Source: Bradyrhizobium sp. NP1 (GTDB taxonomy: Bacteria; Pseudomonadota; Alphaproteobacteria; Rhizobiales; Xanthobacteraceae). From it: a stretch of DNA of 64,000 nucleotides. The translations under genes and the position numbers were made by a program. Numbering within the stretch: the first letter of the stretch is position 1; every line of letters begins with the position of its first letter. The notes under the pieces are model-generated. The model was given only the letters and a program-made list of their open reading frames with translations. It searched no databases and was not told where the DNA came from. Positions 55,216 to 64,000 of this stretch are shown one piece after another. The stretch lies in NCBI RefSeq assembly GCF_030378205.1, contig NZ_CP127385.1, positions 1,590,001 through 1,654,000 on the forward strand, given 5' to 3'.

Positions 55216-55845
55216 ATGTCGGGAATGAATTGGTGGGCGCCGCGCGCAGCCGCGGCGTCGCTGGTGGCGCTTTGCCTCCTGGGATCGGCGGCTTCGGCCC
55301 AGCAGCCGCCGACGGTGCGCATCCGCGGCACCATCGAGGCCGTCAACGGCAACACGCTCAGCATCAAGTCGCGTGACGGCAGCGACGTGAAGGTCAACGT
55401 CACGGACAATGTCGCCGTCACCGGCATCGCCAAGACGCAGCTCTCCGAGATCAAGGAAGGCAGCTATATCGGCGTCTCCGCGATGCCCGAGCCCGACGGC
55501 ACCCAGAAGGCGCTCGCGGTCCACATCTTCCCCGAGAGCCAGCGCGGCGCGGCGGAAGGATTCCGGCCCTGGGATCTTCGTCCCAACTCGACCATGACCA
55601 ACGCCACCGTCGCCCAGACGGTGGCCGGCGTCGACGGCCAGACCATCCTCGTCAAGTACAAGGACGGCGAGAAGAAGGTGGTGGTGCCGCCGAGCACGCC
55701 GATCGTCGCGTTCGTGCCCGGAGACAAGTCGGAGATCAAGCCGGGCGCCAAGGTCATCATCTTCGCCGCGACGAAGAAGGAAGACGGCACGCTCGAGACC
55801 AACCGCGTCGGGGTCGGTCGCGACGGCATCGCGCCACCGATGTGA
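55216..55845 (+). CDS. Exported protein, paralogue of 52085
   Basis: 209 residues, signal peptide AAASLVALCLLGSAASAQQP. Same layout as the protein at 52085: RIRGTIEAVNGNTLSIKSRD, ALAVHIFPESQRG, WDLRPNSTMTNATVAQTVAG, ILVKYKDGEKKVVVPPSTPI and ETNRVGVGRDGIAPPM. The near-identity of the DLRPNSTMTNATVA and LVKYKDGEKKV blocks shows a duplication. Role unknown. Stop codon begins a terminator-like inverted repeat. Confidence 0.75.
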   Translation: MSGMNWWAPRAAAASLVALCLLGSAASAQQPPTVRIRGTIEAVNGNTLSIKSRDGSDVKVNVTDNVAVTGIAKTQLSEIKEGSYIGVSAMPEPDGTQKALAVHIFPESQRGAAEGFRPWDLRPNSTMTNATVAQTVAGVDGQTILVKYKDGEKKVVVPPSTPIVAFVPGDKSEIKPGAKVIIFAATKKEDGTLETNRVGVGRDGIAPPM

Positions 55846-55880
55846 CTTTTCGGTCTACGCTTGTGTAGACAGAAAAGTCA
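55843..55880 (+). terminator. Inverted repeat starting at the stop codon
   Basis: TGACTTTTC, GTCTAC, loop, GTAGAC, GAAAAGTCA: a nearly perfect 15-bp stem whose first three bases are the TGA stop of the 55216 gene. Confidence 0.65.
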
Positions 55881-56186
55881 TCCCGGGGCGCTCGCGTGGC
55901 GAGCGAACCTCAGATGCGCAATTGCGCATCGGGGGATCTCGGTCCGCCAATCGCGCTACCGGCGCGGCTGGCTTTTGGCGCTCCCGAGAGGGAGGGGGGG
56001 TCGCCGGCGGACGCCGCGTTCGCGCCGACGGTTCACGGCCCCAAGGCGCGGCCGCTCCTGCGGTGCTCGCCCGGCGACCTCCCTAGTCGAGACTTGCGCG
56101 ATACACAGTTGAACGATCGAAGAAATAGAGATGACTGCCGCGTCCGAATGCGGCGTCCCGAACCACGTCGGGACGCCGGCATCCGT
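55846..56186. other. Intergenic repeat-rich region, no gene
   Basis: After the terminator: GCTCGC/GCGAGC hairpin (about 55890-55904), a perfect 18-bp palindrome GATGCGCAATTGCGCATC (55913-55930), then GC-rich sequence. The hairpin plus GATGCGCAATTGCGCATC block is, from memory, a repeat common in Bradyrhizobium. No supported coding frame. Confidence 0.6.
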
Positions 56187-57323
56187 TCACTCCGCCAGCA
56201 CGCGCTCGTCGATCTCCGCGATGCTGTTGACCCCGCACAGGCCCATGGTGGTGATCAATTCCTTGGCGAGCAGGTCGATCGCCTTCGCCACGCCCTCTTG
56301 CCCGCCGGCGCCTAGTCCGTAGGCATAGGCGCGGCCGATCATGCAGGATTTGGCGCCGAGCGCGAGCGCGCGCAGCACGTCCATGCCGGAGCGGATGCCG
56401 CCGTCGAACATGATCTCCACCTGCGAGCCGACGGAATCGACGATCTCGGGCAGCACCTTGATCGACGACTGCGCGCCGTCGAGCTGCCGTCCGCCATGGT
56501 TGGAGACCACGATCGCCTGCGCGCCGCTCTTGGCGGCGATCTCGGCGTCCTCGACGTCGAGGATGCCTTTGAGGATCAGCTTGCCTGGCCAGATCGAGCG
56601 GATCCAGTCGACGTCCTTCCAGTTCAGCGTGGTGTCGAACTGCGAGTTGATCCAGGTCGAGAGCGAGGTGATGTCGTCGCTGATCTTCAGATGACCGGCA
56701 AGATTGCCGAAGGTGCGGCGCTTGCCGCGCAGCACGCCCGCGACCCAGCCCGGCTTGGTGGCGAAATCGACGAGCTTCGACAGCGACCATTCCGGCGGCA
56801 CCGTCATGCCGTTCTTGATGTCCTGGTGGCGCTGGCCGATCACCTGAAGGTCGACGGTCAGGACCAGCGCGCTGCATTTGGCCGCGATCGCGCGCTCGAT
56901 CAGCGCCTTGATGAAGCCGCGGTCCTTCATGACGTAGAGCTGGAACCAGAACGGCTTGTCGACAGCGGCTGCGATGTCCTCGATCGAGCAGATCGACATC
57001 GTGCTCTGCGTGAATGGAACGCCGGCGGCCTGCGCGGCGCGGCAGGCGTGGATTTCGCCGTCGCCATGCTGCATGCCCAGGAGCCCGACCGGCGCCAGGA
57101 TCAGGGGCAGCGCCGCCGGCTCGCCGAGGATCGTGGTCGAGGTATCGCGCTTGGAGACGTCGACCAGGATGCGCTGGCGGAACTTGATCTTCTGCAGGTC
57201 GTCGTGGTTGGCGCGCAGCGTGTCCTCGGTATACGAACCGCGGTCGGCATAGTCGAAGAATGCCTTCGGCACCCGGCGTTTGTGCAGCTGGCGCAGATCT
57301 TCGATGCAGGTGATATGCTTCAT
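56187..57323 (-). CDS. lldD: Alpha-hydroxy-acid oxidizing protein (FMN, lactate dehydrogenase type)
   Basis: 378-residue FMN-dependent TIM-barrel enzyme oxidising L-lactate or a related 2-hydroxy acid. Conserved: FDYADRGSYTEDTLRANHDD, ILAPVGLLGMQHGDGEIHAC, QLYVMKDRGF, LILKGILDVEDAEIA, the active His/Arg in IVVSNHGGRQLDGAQSS, and phosphate-binding FDGGIRSGMDVLRALALGAK and IGRAYAYGLGAGGQEGV. The name lldD is by family; a glycolate or mandelate substrate is possible. Start MKHITCIEDLRQL at 57323. Confidence 0.9.
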   Translation of the reverse strand: MKHITCIEDLRQLHKRRVPKAFFDYADRGSYTEDTLRANHDDLQKIKFRQRILVDVSKRDTSTTILGEPAALPLILAPVGLLGMQHGDGEIHACRAAQAAGVPFTQSTMSICSIEDIAAAVDKPFWFQLYVMKDRGFIKALIERAIAAKCSALVLTVDLQVIGQRHQDIKNGMTVPPEWSLSKLVDFATKPGWVAGVLRGKRRTFGNLAGHLKISDDITSLSTWINSQFDTTLNWKDVDWIRSIWPGKLILKGILDVEDAEIAAKSGAQAIVVSNHGGRQLDGAQSSIKVLPEIVDSVGSQVEIMFDGGIRSGMDVLRALALGAKSCMIGRAYAYGLGAGGQEGVAKAIDLLAKELITTMGLCGVNSIAEIDERVLAE

Positions 57324-57398
57324 GGACGCTCCCGACCCCGTCTTGTATTTGTCCCTTCCGTCGTCATCTACCATGGCTAACCGATCTGCCAAATTGCA

Positions 57399-57472
57399 CT
57401 AGTGTCCCGGACCCGAAGTTCGCATCATTTTGCGGCGGGTCTTTTGCGACTTCGGGCCCGAAAGGACACTGG
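57399..57472. repeat. CTAG-bounded palindrome, copy 9
   Basis: CTAGTGTCC, CGGACCCGAAGTTCGC on the left; GCGACTTCGGGCCCG, bulge AAA, GGACACTGG on the right. First of four tandem copies. Confidence 0.85.
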
Positions 57473-57485
57473 CAAATTCATGATT

Positions 57486-57560
57486 CTAGTGGTCCGATTC
57501 TAACATTCGCTCCCGGCTGCGGAGGCACTTTTGCGAATGTTAGAATCAAAGGACCACTAG
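57486..57560. repeat. CTAG-bounded palindrome, copy 10
   Basis: CTAGTGGTCC then GATTCTAACATTCGC; GCGAATGTTAGAATC, bulge AAA, GGACCACTAG. Both stem parts perfect; nearly the same element as copy 4. Confidence 0.92.
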
Positions 57561-57573
57561 CAAACCCAAGATT

Positions 57574-57647
57574 CTAGTGGAGTTTTGGATTTGACATTCG
57601 CTTTGTGAGCCCGCGGCCGGCAGGGAGCGAATGTCAAATCCACTCCA

Positions 57648-57651
<4 letters not shown>
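57574..57651. repeat. CTAG-bounded palindrome, copy 11
   Basis: CTAGTGGAG, bulge TTTT, GGATTTGACATTCGC; GCGAATGTCAAATCC, A, CTCCACTAG. Its right CTAG is shared with copy 12. Confidence 0.92.
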
Positions 57652-57946
<295 letters not shown>

Positions 57947-58171
57947 GGCTGGGGATTAAGGCGGTTTGGCAGTCGCGGATTTCAAAAAAAGTATTTACAA
58001 ACAGTACGTTATCGGCCCAATCTGGGGTTTGGCCCGGTAATGATTCATCATATTTTTTGAAGCCATCTTAGGGCCGATGGCATTATAACGCGGTCACGCC
58101 ACGATTTGGGCGAAGTGGGCATGCGGGGTTTCGCGATCGGCGGGCGGAGCCTCGACAGTGCTGGGGGTGAC

Positions 58172-59515
58172 ATGAGCCGTAAATATTTCGGAACGGATGG
58201 TATCAGGGGCCGCGCCAACGGCCTGATCACGCCGGAGCTCGCGCTCAAGGTCGGCCAGGCCGCGGGGCTGGTGTTCCAGCGCGGCGATCACCGCCATCGC
58301 GTCGTGATCGGCAAGGATACCCGCCTGTCCGGCTACATGATCGAATACGCCATGGTCGCCGGCTTCACCTCGGTCGGCATGGACGTGCTGCTGGTCGGCC
58401 CGATGCCGACGCCGGCGGTCGCGATGCTGACCAAATCGATGCGCGCCGACCTCGGCGTGATGATCTCGGCCTCGCATAATCTGTTCGAGGACAACGGCAT
58501 CAAGCTGTTCGGCCCGCAGGGCTTCAAGCTCTCCGACGACGTCGAGAGACAGATCGAGCAGCTGATGGATGAATCGCTCGACCGCAAGCTGTCGCAGAGC
58601 GCGAGCCTGGGCCGCGCCCGGCGCATCGACGGCGTGCATGACCGCTATATCGAATTCGCCAAGCGCACGCTGCCGCGCGACCTCTCGCTGGAAGGCCTGC
58701 GGGTGGTGGTCGATTGCGCCAACGGCGCGGCCTACAAGGTGGTGCCGGAAGCGCTGTGGGAGCTGGGCGCCGACGTCGTGCCGATCGGCGTTGAGCCGGA
58801 CGGTTTCAACATCAACAAGGAATGCGGCTCGACCTCGCCGGAAGCACTTAGTCGCAAAGTACGGGAAATGCGCGCCGATGTCGGCATCGCGCTCGACGGC
58901 GATGCCGACCGCGTCATCGTGTGCGACGAACGCGGCCATCTGGTCGACGGCGACCAGTTGCTGGCGGTGATCGCGCAGAGCTGGAAGGAGGACGGCCGGC
59001 TCGCCAAGCCCGGCATCGTCGCCACCGTGATGTCCAATCTCGGGCTCGAGCGTTTCCTGGAAGGAATCGGCGTTGAGATGGTGCGCACGCCGGTCGGCGA
59101 CCGCTACGTGCTCGAGCGCATGCTGAGCGGCGGCTACAATCTCGGCGGCGAGCAGTCCGGCCACATCATCCTGTCCGACTATGCCACCACCGGCGACGGC
59201 TTCGTCGCGGCGCTGCAGGTGCTCTCGGTGGTGCAGAAGCTGCGCCGGCCGGTCTCCGAGGTCTGCCATCGCTTCGATCCGCTGCCCCAGGTGCTGAAGA
59301 ACGTGCGCTATCGGAGCGGCAAGCCGCTCGACAATGACGGCGTCAAGTCGGCGATCGACGCCGGCGAGAAGCGCCTCAACGGCCATGGCCGGCTGCTGGT
59401 CCGCTCGTCGGGCACCGAGCCCGTGATCCGCGTGATGGGCGAGGGTGATGACCGCGTCCTGGTCGAGGAGGTGGTCGACGAGATCGTCTCCGCGCTGGGC
59501 CAGGCCGCGGCCTGA
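58172..59515 (+). CDS. glmM: Phosphoglucosamine mutase
   Basis: 447 residues; converts glucosamine-6-phosphate to glucosamine-1-phosphate for UDP-GlcNAc and the cell wall. Motifs: [13 protein letters not shown], the phosphoserine loop [20 protein letters not shown], metal site [13 protein letters not shown], sugar loop GGEQSGHI, and phosphate-binding [15 protein letters not shown]. Length normal. In this window it is not next to ftsH or folP, a frequent context elsewhere. An ATCGGCCC/GGGCCGAT inverted repeat spans the leader (58011-58078). Confidence 0.97.
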   Translation: MSRKYFGTDGIRGRANGLITPELALKVGQAAGLVFQRGDHRHRVVIGKDTRLSGYMIEYAMVAGFTSVGMDVLLVGPMPTPAVAMLTKSMRADLGVMISASHNLFEDNGIKLFGPQGFKLSDDVERQIEQLMDESLDRKLSQSASLGRARRIDGVHDRYIEFAKRTLPRDLSLEGLRVVVDCANGAAYKVVPEALWELGADVVPIGVEPDGFNINKECGSTSPEALSRKVREMRADVGIALDGDADRVIVCDERGHLVDGDQLLAVIAQSWKEDGRLAKPGIVATVMSNLGLERFLEGIGVEMVRTPVGDRYVLERMLSGGYNLGGEQSGHIILSDYATTGDGFVAALQVLSVVQKLRRPVSEVCHRFDPLPQVLKNVRYRSGKPLDNDGVKSAIDAGEKRLNGHGRLLVRSSGTEPVIRVMGEGDDRVLVEEVVDEIVSALGQAAA

Positions 59516-59560
59516 CGAAGCTGCCAGTCGCTCGGATCGTGCCGCTTGCTCTCATCAACT

Positions 59561-59583
59561 CACCTCTCCCAATGGGAGAGGTG
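59561..59583. terminator. Hairpin between glmM and the MFS gene
   Basis: CACCTCTCCC, AAT, GGGAGAGGTG: perfect 10-bp stem, 46 bases past glmM. No T run; it also resembles the CTCTCCC repeat hairpins elsewhere. Confidence 0.5.
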
Positions 59584-59714
59584 AAGACGGGTGCAAGATC
59601 GGCTGCTTTCCCGGACCATTTGCATCGCAGCCATCGGCTGATGGCGGTGGTCCGCGAGGCGCTCCCGTCGTAGGAACGGCCTATCTTTCGACTGATCTCT
59701 GCCGGGAATATTCC

Positions 59715-60965
59715 TTGAACAAGCCTGTTGTCTCCGAGGAAGCGCTGGGCGAGCCGGTGCTGGTGCCTGATCTGACGCCCGCAAAAGCGGCCGCGGTCGC
59801 GGGCCCGGCCTATGTCGTTCTGATCGGCATCAGCTTCTCGCATTTCCTCAACGACACCATGCAGTCGCTGATCGCGGCGATCTATCCGATCCTGAAGGAG
59901 GCCTACGCGCTCGACTTCACCGAGATCGGCCTGATCACGCTCGCCTTCCAGTTCACCGCCTCGCTGCTGCAGCCGGTGGTCGGGCATGTCACCGACCAGA
60001 AGCCGAAGCCGTTCTCGCTCGCGATCGGCATGGGCTCGACCTTCTTCGGCCTGCTGCTGCTGAGCGTCGCGAGCCACTACCTCACGATCCTGATCGCGGC
60101 GGCGCTGGTCGGCCTTGGCTCGGCGGTGTTCCACCCGGAATCCGCGCGCATCGCGCGGCTCGCCTCCGGCGGGCGGTTCGGCTTCGCGCAGTCGGTGTTC
60201 CAGCTCGGCGGCGCCTTCGGCTCCGCGATGGGGCCGGTGCTCGCCGCGCTGATCGTGGTGCCGTTCGGCCAGCCGAGCATCGCCTGGTTCTCGACGATCG
60301 CGTTCCTCGCGATGCTGATCCTGTGGCGGATCGGGCTCTGGTACCGGCCGCAGATCGCCGGCAGGAAAGCGGTTGCGATCCATCGCCATCCGGATGCGCC
60401 GTCGCAGCGCCGCGTCCAGATCGCGCTCGCCGTGCTGGTGGCGCTGTTGTTCTCCAAGCAGCTCTACGTCTCCTGCCTGTCGAGCTACTACACTTTCTAT
60501 CTGATCGATCGGTTCGGCGTCTCCACGCAGGCCGCGCAGCTCTATCTGTTCGTCTTTCTCGCCGCCAACGCCGTCGGCACGTTGTTCGGCGGTCCGCTCG
60601 GCGATCGCTTCGGCCGCAAATATGTGATCTGGGTTTCCGTGCTCGGCGCACTGCCGTTCACGCTGGCGCTGCCTTACGCCGGGCTGACCGCCAGCGCAGT
60701 GCTGAGCGTGCTGATCGGCCTCATCCTGTCCTCGACCACGTCCTCGATCATCGTGTTCGCGCAGGAACTGATCCCGCATCGCCTCGGCATGATCTCCGGC
60801 GTGTTCTTCGGCGTCGCCTTCGGCATCGGCGGCCTGGGCGCGGCCGCGCTCGGCAAGCTCGCCGACCACACCTCGATCGCCTTCATCTACCAGATCTGCT
60901 CCTATTTGCCGGCGCTCGGCCTGCTCGCGGTATTCCTGCCAAAGATGAAAGCGAGCAGGGCGTAG
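59715..60965 (+). CDS. MFS transporter, fosmidomycin-resistance (Fsr) type
   Basis: 416 residues, twelve hydrophobic segments. Fsr features: ISFSHFLNDTMQSLIAAIYP, LKEAYALDFTEIGLITLAFQ, VTDQKPKPFSLAIGMGSTFF, GLGSAVFHPESARIARLASG and the second half GGPLGDRFGRKYVIW. I use a TTG at 59715 (GGGA seven bases ahead); upstream in-frame sequence overlaps glmM and looks non-coding. Probably a proton-coupled exporter; the physiological substrate is unknown. Confidence 0.9.
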   Translation: MNKPVVSEEALGEPVLVPDLTPAKAAAVAGPAYVVLIGISFSHFLNDTMQSLIAAIYPILKEAYALDFTEIGLITLAFQFTASLLQPVVGHVTDQKPKPFSLAIGMGSTFFGLLLLSVASHYLTILIAAALVGLGSAVFHPESARIARLASGGRFGFAQSVFQLGGAFGSAMGPVLAALIVVPFGQPSIAWFSTIAFLAMLILWRIGLWYRPQIAGRKAVAIHRHPDAPSQRRVQIALAVLVALLFSKQLYVSCLSSYYTFYLIDRFGVSTQAAQLYLFVFLAANAVGTLFGGPLGDRFGRKYVIWVSVLGALPFTLALPYAGLTASAVLSVLIGLILSSTTSSIIVFAQELIPHRLGMISGVFFGVAFGIGGLGAAALGKLADHTSIAFIYQICSYLPALGLLAVFLPKMKASRA

Positions 60966-61189
60966 CCAATCGAACGCGTGCCCGTTCGCTATTCCCATTC
61001 GCCGTTCACACATCGTTAGTATCTGCGACGGAGTTGGCTGCGCGCTGCGCGTGCCAAGCGATGTCGTCACGGAAAATCAACCTTAAAAATTAGGGTTAAG
61101 CGCCGCTTAAGCTTTTGATGCGATCGTCCGGCCGTGGGTTTTTTGAAGTGAGGCTTCATTGCGCCTCACGGGCCAAAAGGACGAAGCCA

Positions 61190-62017
61190 ATGCGTAGCGT
61201 TAAGTTTCTCGTCGCCGTCGGAGCGGCGTCACTGTTTTCCTCGGTGGTGTTCGCCGCCGACATGCCGATTGCCCCGCCTCCGATGCCCTATGCGCCGCCG
61301 CCCGCCGAATTCAGTGGCTGGTATCTGCGCGGCGACATCGGCATGACCAACCAGAGCATGAAGAGCATCGACAGCAACGCGGCGGCGCAGTTTCCGACCA
61401 CCCAGGTCGGTCTGGGCTTCGACTCATCGCCGTCGTTCCAGCTCGGCGTAGGCTATCAGTTCAACAACTGGTTCCGCACCGACTTCACCGCGCAGTATCG
61501 CGGCAAGGCCAACCTGCACGGCTCCAACGGCCAGATCTTCACGCCGACCGCATTCCAGTCCGACAACTATTTCGGCAGCAAGTCGGAGCTCCTGTTCCTC
61601 GCCAACGCCTATGTTGATCTCGGCACCTGGTGGTGCATCACACCGTTCATCGGGTTCGGCGTCGGCTCGTCCTACAACATGGTCAGCGGCTTCCGCGACG
61701 AGAACGTCCAGATCGTGAACGGCGTCACCCACGGTGCGGTGGCGACCTTCGCCAACAACGGCACCTGGAATTTCGCCTGGGCCGCGCATGCCGGCCTCGC
61801 CTACAAGGTGACGCCCTCGGTCACGCTGGAAGTCGCCTACAGCTATCTCGATCTCGGCTCGGCGCGGCCCGGCAACTTCACCCTGCTCGACGGCACGACC
61901 GGCGCTTCCTCGATCGTGCTGCGCGACATCACCTCGCATGACCTGACGCTCGGCGTGCGCTGGAACTTCGACGCCGCGCCGGTCTACATGCCGCCGCCGC
62001 TGGTGACCAAGGGCTGA
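61190..62017 (+). CDS. Outer-membrane beta-barrel protein
   Basis: 275 residues, signal peptide VKFLVAVGAASLFSSVVFAA. A Pro-rich linker (PIAPPPMPYAPPPAEF) leads to GWYLRGDIGMTNQS and barrel strands FQLGVGYQFNNWFRTDFTAQ, FLANAYVDLGTWWCITPFIG, FAWAAHAGLAYKVTPSVTLE and LTLGVRWNFD. Opacity/Omp25-like barrel of eight strands is likely. A strong terminator follows, then another barrel gene. Confidence 0.9.
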   Translation: MRSVKFLVAVGAASLFSSVVFAADMPIAPPPMPYAPPPAEFSGWYLRGDIGMTNQSMKSIDSNAAAQFPTTQVGLGFDSSPSFQLGVGYQFNNWFRTDFTAQYRGKANLHGSNGQIFTPTAFQSDNYFGSKSELLFLANAYVDLGTWWCITPFIGFGVGSSYNMVSGFRDENVQIVNGVTHGAVATFANNGTWNFAWAAHAGLAYKVTPSVTLEVAYSYLDLGSARPGNFTLLDGTTGASSIVLRDITSHDLTLGVRWNFDAAPVYMPPPLVTKG

Positions 62018-62045
62018 TCGGCCCTCGATTTCTTAACTCCGGTTA

Positions 62046-62078
62046 ACGGCGCGGGACTTGTCCCGCGCCGTTTTGCTT
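62046..62078 (+). terminator. Intrinsic terminator after the barrel gene
   Basis: ACGGCGCGGGAC, TT, GTCCCGCGCCGT, then TTTGCTTT: perfect 12-bp stem with a short T run. Confidence 0.92.
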
Positions 62079-62195
62079 TGCGCGCGTGGCGCATCTTTGC
62101 GCTTTTCGACGCACCGCAGGCGCCGCGGCAACGATCGGTTAAGGTTAACGAGCGATGATCGCGCAACGTCGGGGTATTGGAATTGGAGCGTTGCG

Positions 62196-63020
62196 ATGCG
62201 TAGCTTCCTGCTGTCGGTTGTGATGGTTGCGGCACTGTCCGCATCCGTGGCGCAGGCCGCCGATCTTCCCGACCTTCCGATCCTGCGCGGCGGATACACC
62301 GACGGACTCTCGAGTGGCCGCGTCAACTGGCAGGGCTTCTATTTCGGCGGGCAGGGCGGCTTCGGCACCTCCGACCTGAACTTCACCGGTGCGACCCGCA
62401 CGATCGCGGCGCACCTGCTGTCCAACACGGCGGAGGAAGCAGCCGGCGGCATCTCGCAGTGGCCCGTCGGCGGCAAGGTGTCGGTCCACGGTCATGGCTT
62501 CGGCGCCTTTGCCGGCTACAACAGCCAGTGGGACAACGTCGTCATCGGCCTCGACTTCAGCTACATGCACGGCACCTTTGGCGGCTCGCAGACCGACAGC
62601 CTGTCGCGCCTCTTTGTCGACGGCAACGGCAACACGGACAACCTGACGTATCAGAGCATCGCCGCGATCCGGGTTTCCGATTTGGGGACGTTGCGCGCCC
62701 GCGCCGGCTATGCCTGGGGCGTATTCCTTCCCTACGCGTTCGGCGGCGTGGCGCTCGGCCAGGCCGATATCATCAGGACGGCCAATATCTTTGGAACGGA
62801 AACCTCTCCGCCGCCGGCGTCTGTCACACGCAATGTCTTCGTCACTGCGACCGACTCGCAGAACAGCCGTCTGGTCTACGGCTATACCGCGGGTCTCGGC
62901 GTCGACGTGATGCTGATCTCGTGCCTGTTCCTGCGCGCCGAGTGGGAGTATGTGCGGCTCACCACCTCGATCGACACCAATATCAATACGTTCAAGGCTG
63001 GTCTCGGCTACAAGTTCTGA
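62196..63020 (+). CDS. Outer-membrane beta-barrel protein
   Basis: 274 residues, signal peptide MRSFLLSVVMVAALSASVAQ (cut near QA-ADL). Barrel pattern: VNWQGFYFGGQGGFGTSDLN, GAFAGYNSQWDNVVIGLDFS, LRARAGYAWGVFLPYAFGGV, YGYTAGLGVDVMLISCLFLR, WEYVRLTT and a terminal GLGYKF ending in Phe, the barrel-assembly signal. A second member of the same broad family as the 61190 gene. Confidence 0.9.
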   Translation: MRSFLLSVVMVAALSASVAQAADLPDLPILRGGYTDGLSSGRVNWQGFYFGGQGGFGTSDLNFTGATRTIAAHLLSNTAEEAAGGISQWPVGGKVSVHGHGFGAFAGYNSQWDNVVIGLDFSYMHGTFGGSQTDSLSRLFVDGNGNTDNLTYQSIAAIRVSDLGTLRARAGYAWGVFLPYAFGGVALGQADIIRTANIFGTETSPPPASVTRNVFVTATDSQNSRLVYGYTAGLGVDVMLISCLFLRAEWEYVRLTTSIDTNINTFKAGLGYKF

Positions 63021-63114
63021 TCGCTGCGCCGCGCGTTGTGCCGGCCGGCCGTTGACAGGATCGCGCTCGCCTGTTGCTGTGTCGTGTGTGAAAAATTCCG
63101 GCACGGCGGCAGGC

Positions 63115-63708
63115 ATGAAGATCCATGGCGACAGCAATTCGGGCAACTGCCTGAAGGTGAAGTGGGTCTGCGACAAGCTCGCGATCTCCTATGACTGGAT
63201 CGAGATCGACATCCTGAAGGGCGAGAGCCGTACCGGCGAATTCCTCAGGCTCAACAGCGCCGGACAGGTGCCGACGGTCGTCTTCGATGACGGCCGCACG
63301 CTCGCGCAGTCCAACGCCATCATCAAATATCTGGCGCGCGACAGCGAACTCGTGCCGCGCGACGCCCTTGTCGCCGCGCAGATGGACGCCTGGCTGTTCT
63401 GGGAGCAGAACAGCCACGAGCCGTTCGTCGCGGTCTGCCGCTTCCACACCGTCTATCTCGGCAAGCCCGTCAGCGAGGTCGATCCCAACCTGATCAAGCG
63501 CGGCCATGCCGCGCTCGGTCACATGGATCGTCATCTGGCGGGCAACCGCTTCATGCTGGGCGATACCTTCTCGCTCGCGGACGTCGCGCTGCTTGCCTAT
63601 ACCCGCGTCGCGCCCGAAGGCGGGCTCGAGCTCTCGCCCTATGCCTCGCTGCGCCGCTGGATCGGCGAGAGCGAAAGCGAGCTCGGCCTGCGACGGAACG
63701 CGTCATGA
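63115..63708 (+). CDS. Glutathione S-transferase family protein
   Basis: 197 residues: MKIHGDSNSGNCLKVKWVCD, DILKGESRTGEFLRLNSAGQ, VPTVVFDDGRTLAQSNAIIK and a helical half with MLGDTFSLADVALLAYTRVA. The Ser/Asn in SNSGN stands at the usual GST active-residue place. A GTG nine codons upstream is an alternative start. Its stop overlaps the next start by 4 bp (ATGA). Confidence 0.9.
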   Translation: MKIHGDSNSGNCLKVKWVCDKLAISYDWIEIDILKGESRTGEFLRLNSAGQVPTVVFDDGRTLAQSNAIIKYLARDSELVPRDALVAAQMDAWLFWEQNSHEPFVAVCRFHTVYLGKPVSEVDPNLIKRGHAALGHMDRHLAGNRFMLGDTFSLADVALLAYTRVAPEGGLELSPYASLRRWIGESESELGLRRNAS

Positions 63709-64000
63709 CTTCATCGTCCGCGTTCACCATCCGCCGCGCCCGTCGTGACGACGTCGATGCCATCGTCGCGATGCTTGCCGACGATCCGCTCGGCAGCGCG
63801 CGCGAGCGGCTGGAGACGCCGCTGCCGCCCTGCTATTTCGCCGCGTTCGAGGCGATCGATCGCGATCCGAATATTCAGCTGATGGTGGCGGACGATGGCG
63901 CAGGCGCCGTGATCGGCTGCCTGCAGCTCTGCGTGCTGCCGGGCTTGAGCTCGCAAGGCAGCCCGCGCGCTTTGATCGAGGACGTCCGCGTCGCTGCGCA
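63705..64000 (+). CDS. GNAT family N-acetyltransferase (partial)
   Basis: The first 98 residues are in the window: FTIRRARRDDVDAIVAMLAD, a Pro-rich loop PLPPCYFAAFEAIDRDP, IQLMVADDGAGAVIGCLQLC and the start of motif A, ALIEDVRVAA. The acetyl-CoA loop lies beyond the right edge. Translationally coupled to the GST gene. Confidence 0.85.
   Translation, partial: MTSSSAFTIRRARRDDVDAIVAMLADDPLGSARERLETPLPPCYFAAFEAIDRDPNIQLMVADDGAGAVIGCLQLCVLPGLSSQGSPRALIEDVRVAA

Noticed and set aside
57486..57560. CTAG palindromes as ordinary terminators
   Set aside because: They lack T runs, occur in tandem and in both orientations, and share terminal CTAG and linkers, which terminators do not need.

Overview
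The window is a stretch of a high-G+C alphaproteobacterial chromosome, most likely Bradyrhizobium or a close relative in the Nitrobacteraceae. The evidence is the protein set (prs, lgt, ubiK, long L25/Ctc, pth, ychF, extended uvrB, glmM, paired DUF992 proteins, several Omp31-type barrels) and the intergenic repeat families, which I recognise as typical of that group. No tRNA, rRNA or CRISPR array was seen by eye.

Layout. 1-7200: end of prs, a lipoprotein, a MerR regulator, a tightly packed minus-strand operon (dienelactone hydrolase, lgt, MidA-type methyltransferase, pgeF, joined by 4-bp overlaps) and a divergent ubiK-ydeI pair. 7.3-10.4 kb: translation block rplY-pth-ychF plus a small DUF4282 protein. 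10.5-17.8 kb: two MaoC hydratases separated exactly by two palindromes, several small membrane or secreted proteins, two NTF2-like proteins, a MetX-like gene remnant and a pyridoxamine-phosphate-oxidase-like gene. 17.9-23.2 kb: an AT-richer island bordered by a decayed copy of that oxidase-like gene on one side and uvrB on the other. 23.3-38 kb: uvrB, small zinc proteins, LysR, a TauE-like permease, GSTs, HAD phosphatase, a DUF1800-DUF1501 pair, a DUF559 endonuclease gene inside a palindromic repeat, AKR, GNAT and PAS proteins. 38-48 kb: a molybdenum hydroxylase pair, GST, aspartate aminotransferase, tandem DUF992 genes and a divergent EF-G-like GTPase. 48-64 kb: XRE regulator with SulP transporter, DUF1275, shikimate dehydrogenase family, two paralogous periplasmic proteins around a LuxR regulator and a porin-like gene, alpha-hydroxyacid oxidase, glmM, Fsr-type exporter, two more barrels, GST and a GNAT cut by the window edge.

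The best candidate for an undescribed system is the island at 18138-23165: a Dam-type adenine methylase, a 781-residue protein joining an Mrr-like PD-(D/E)XK nuclease, a DGQHR (DndB-like) domain and a C-terminal HEPN-like RxxxxH motif, a four-helix membrane protein, and a second stand-alone DGQHR protein overlapping the membrane gene by 8 bp. No other Dnd, Dpd or BREX gene is present. I infer a genome-defence or DNA-modification module.

The second notable signal is a family of about 75-bp palindromes (12 copies recognised) bounded by CTAG, with a two-part stem, a small asymmetric A/T bulge, and arms that change together while the architecture is kept. They sit in tandem groups with a conserved linker, and several provide the stop codon of the neighbouring gene. 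A third is a palindromic repeat present both as a short solo form (28041-28161) and as a long form with a DUF559 endonuclease gene in its centre (34874-35326).
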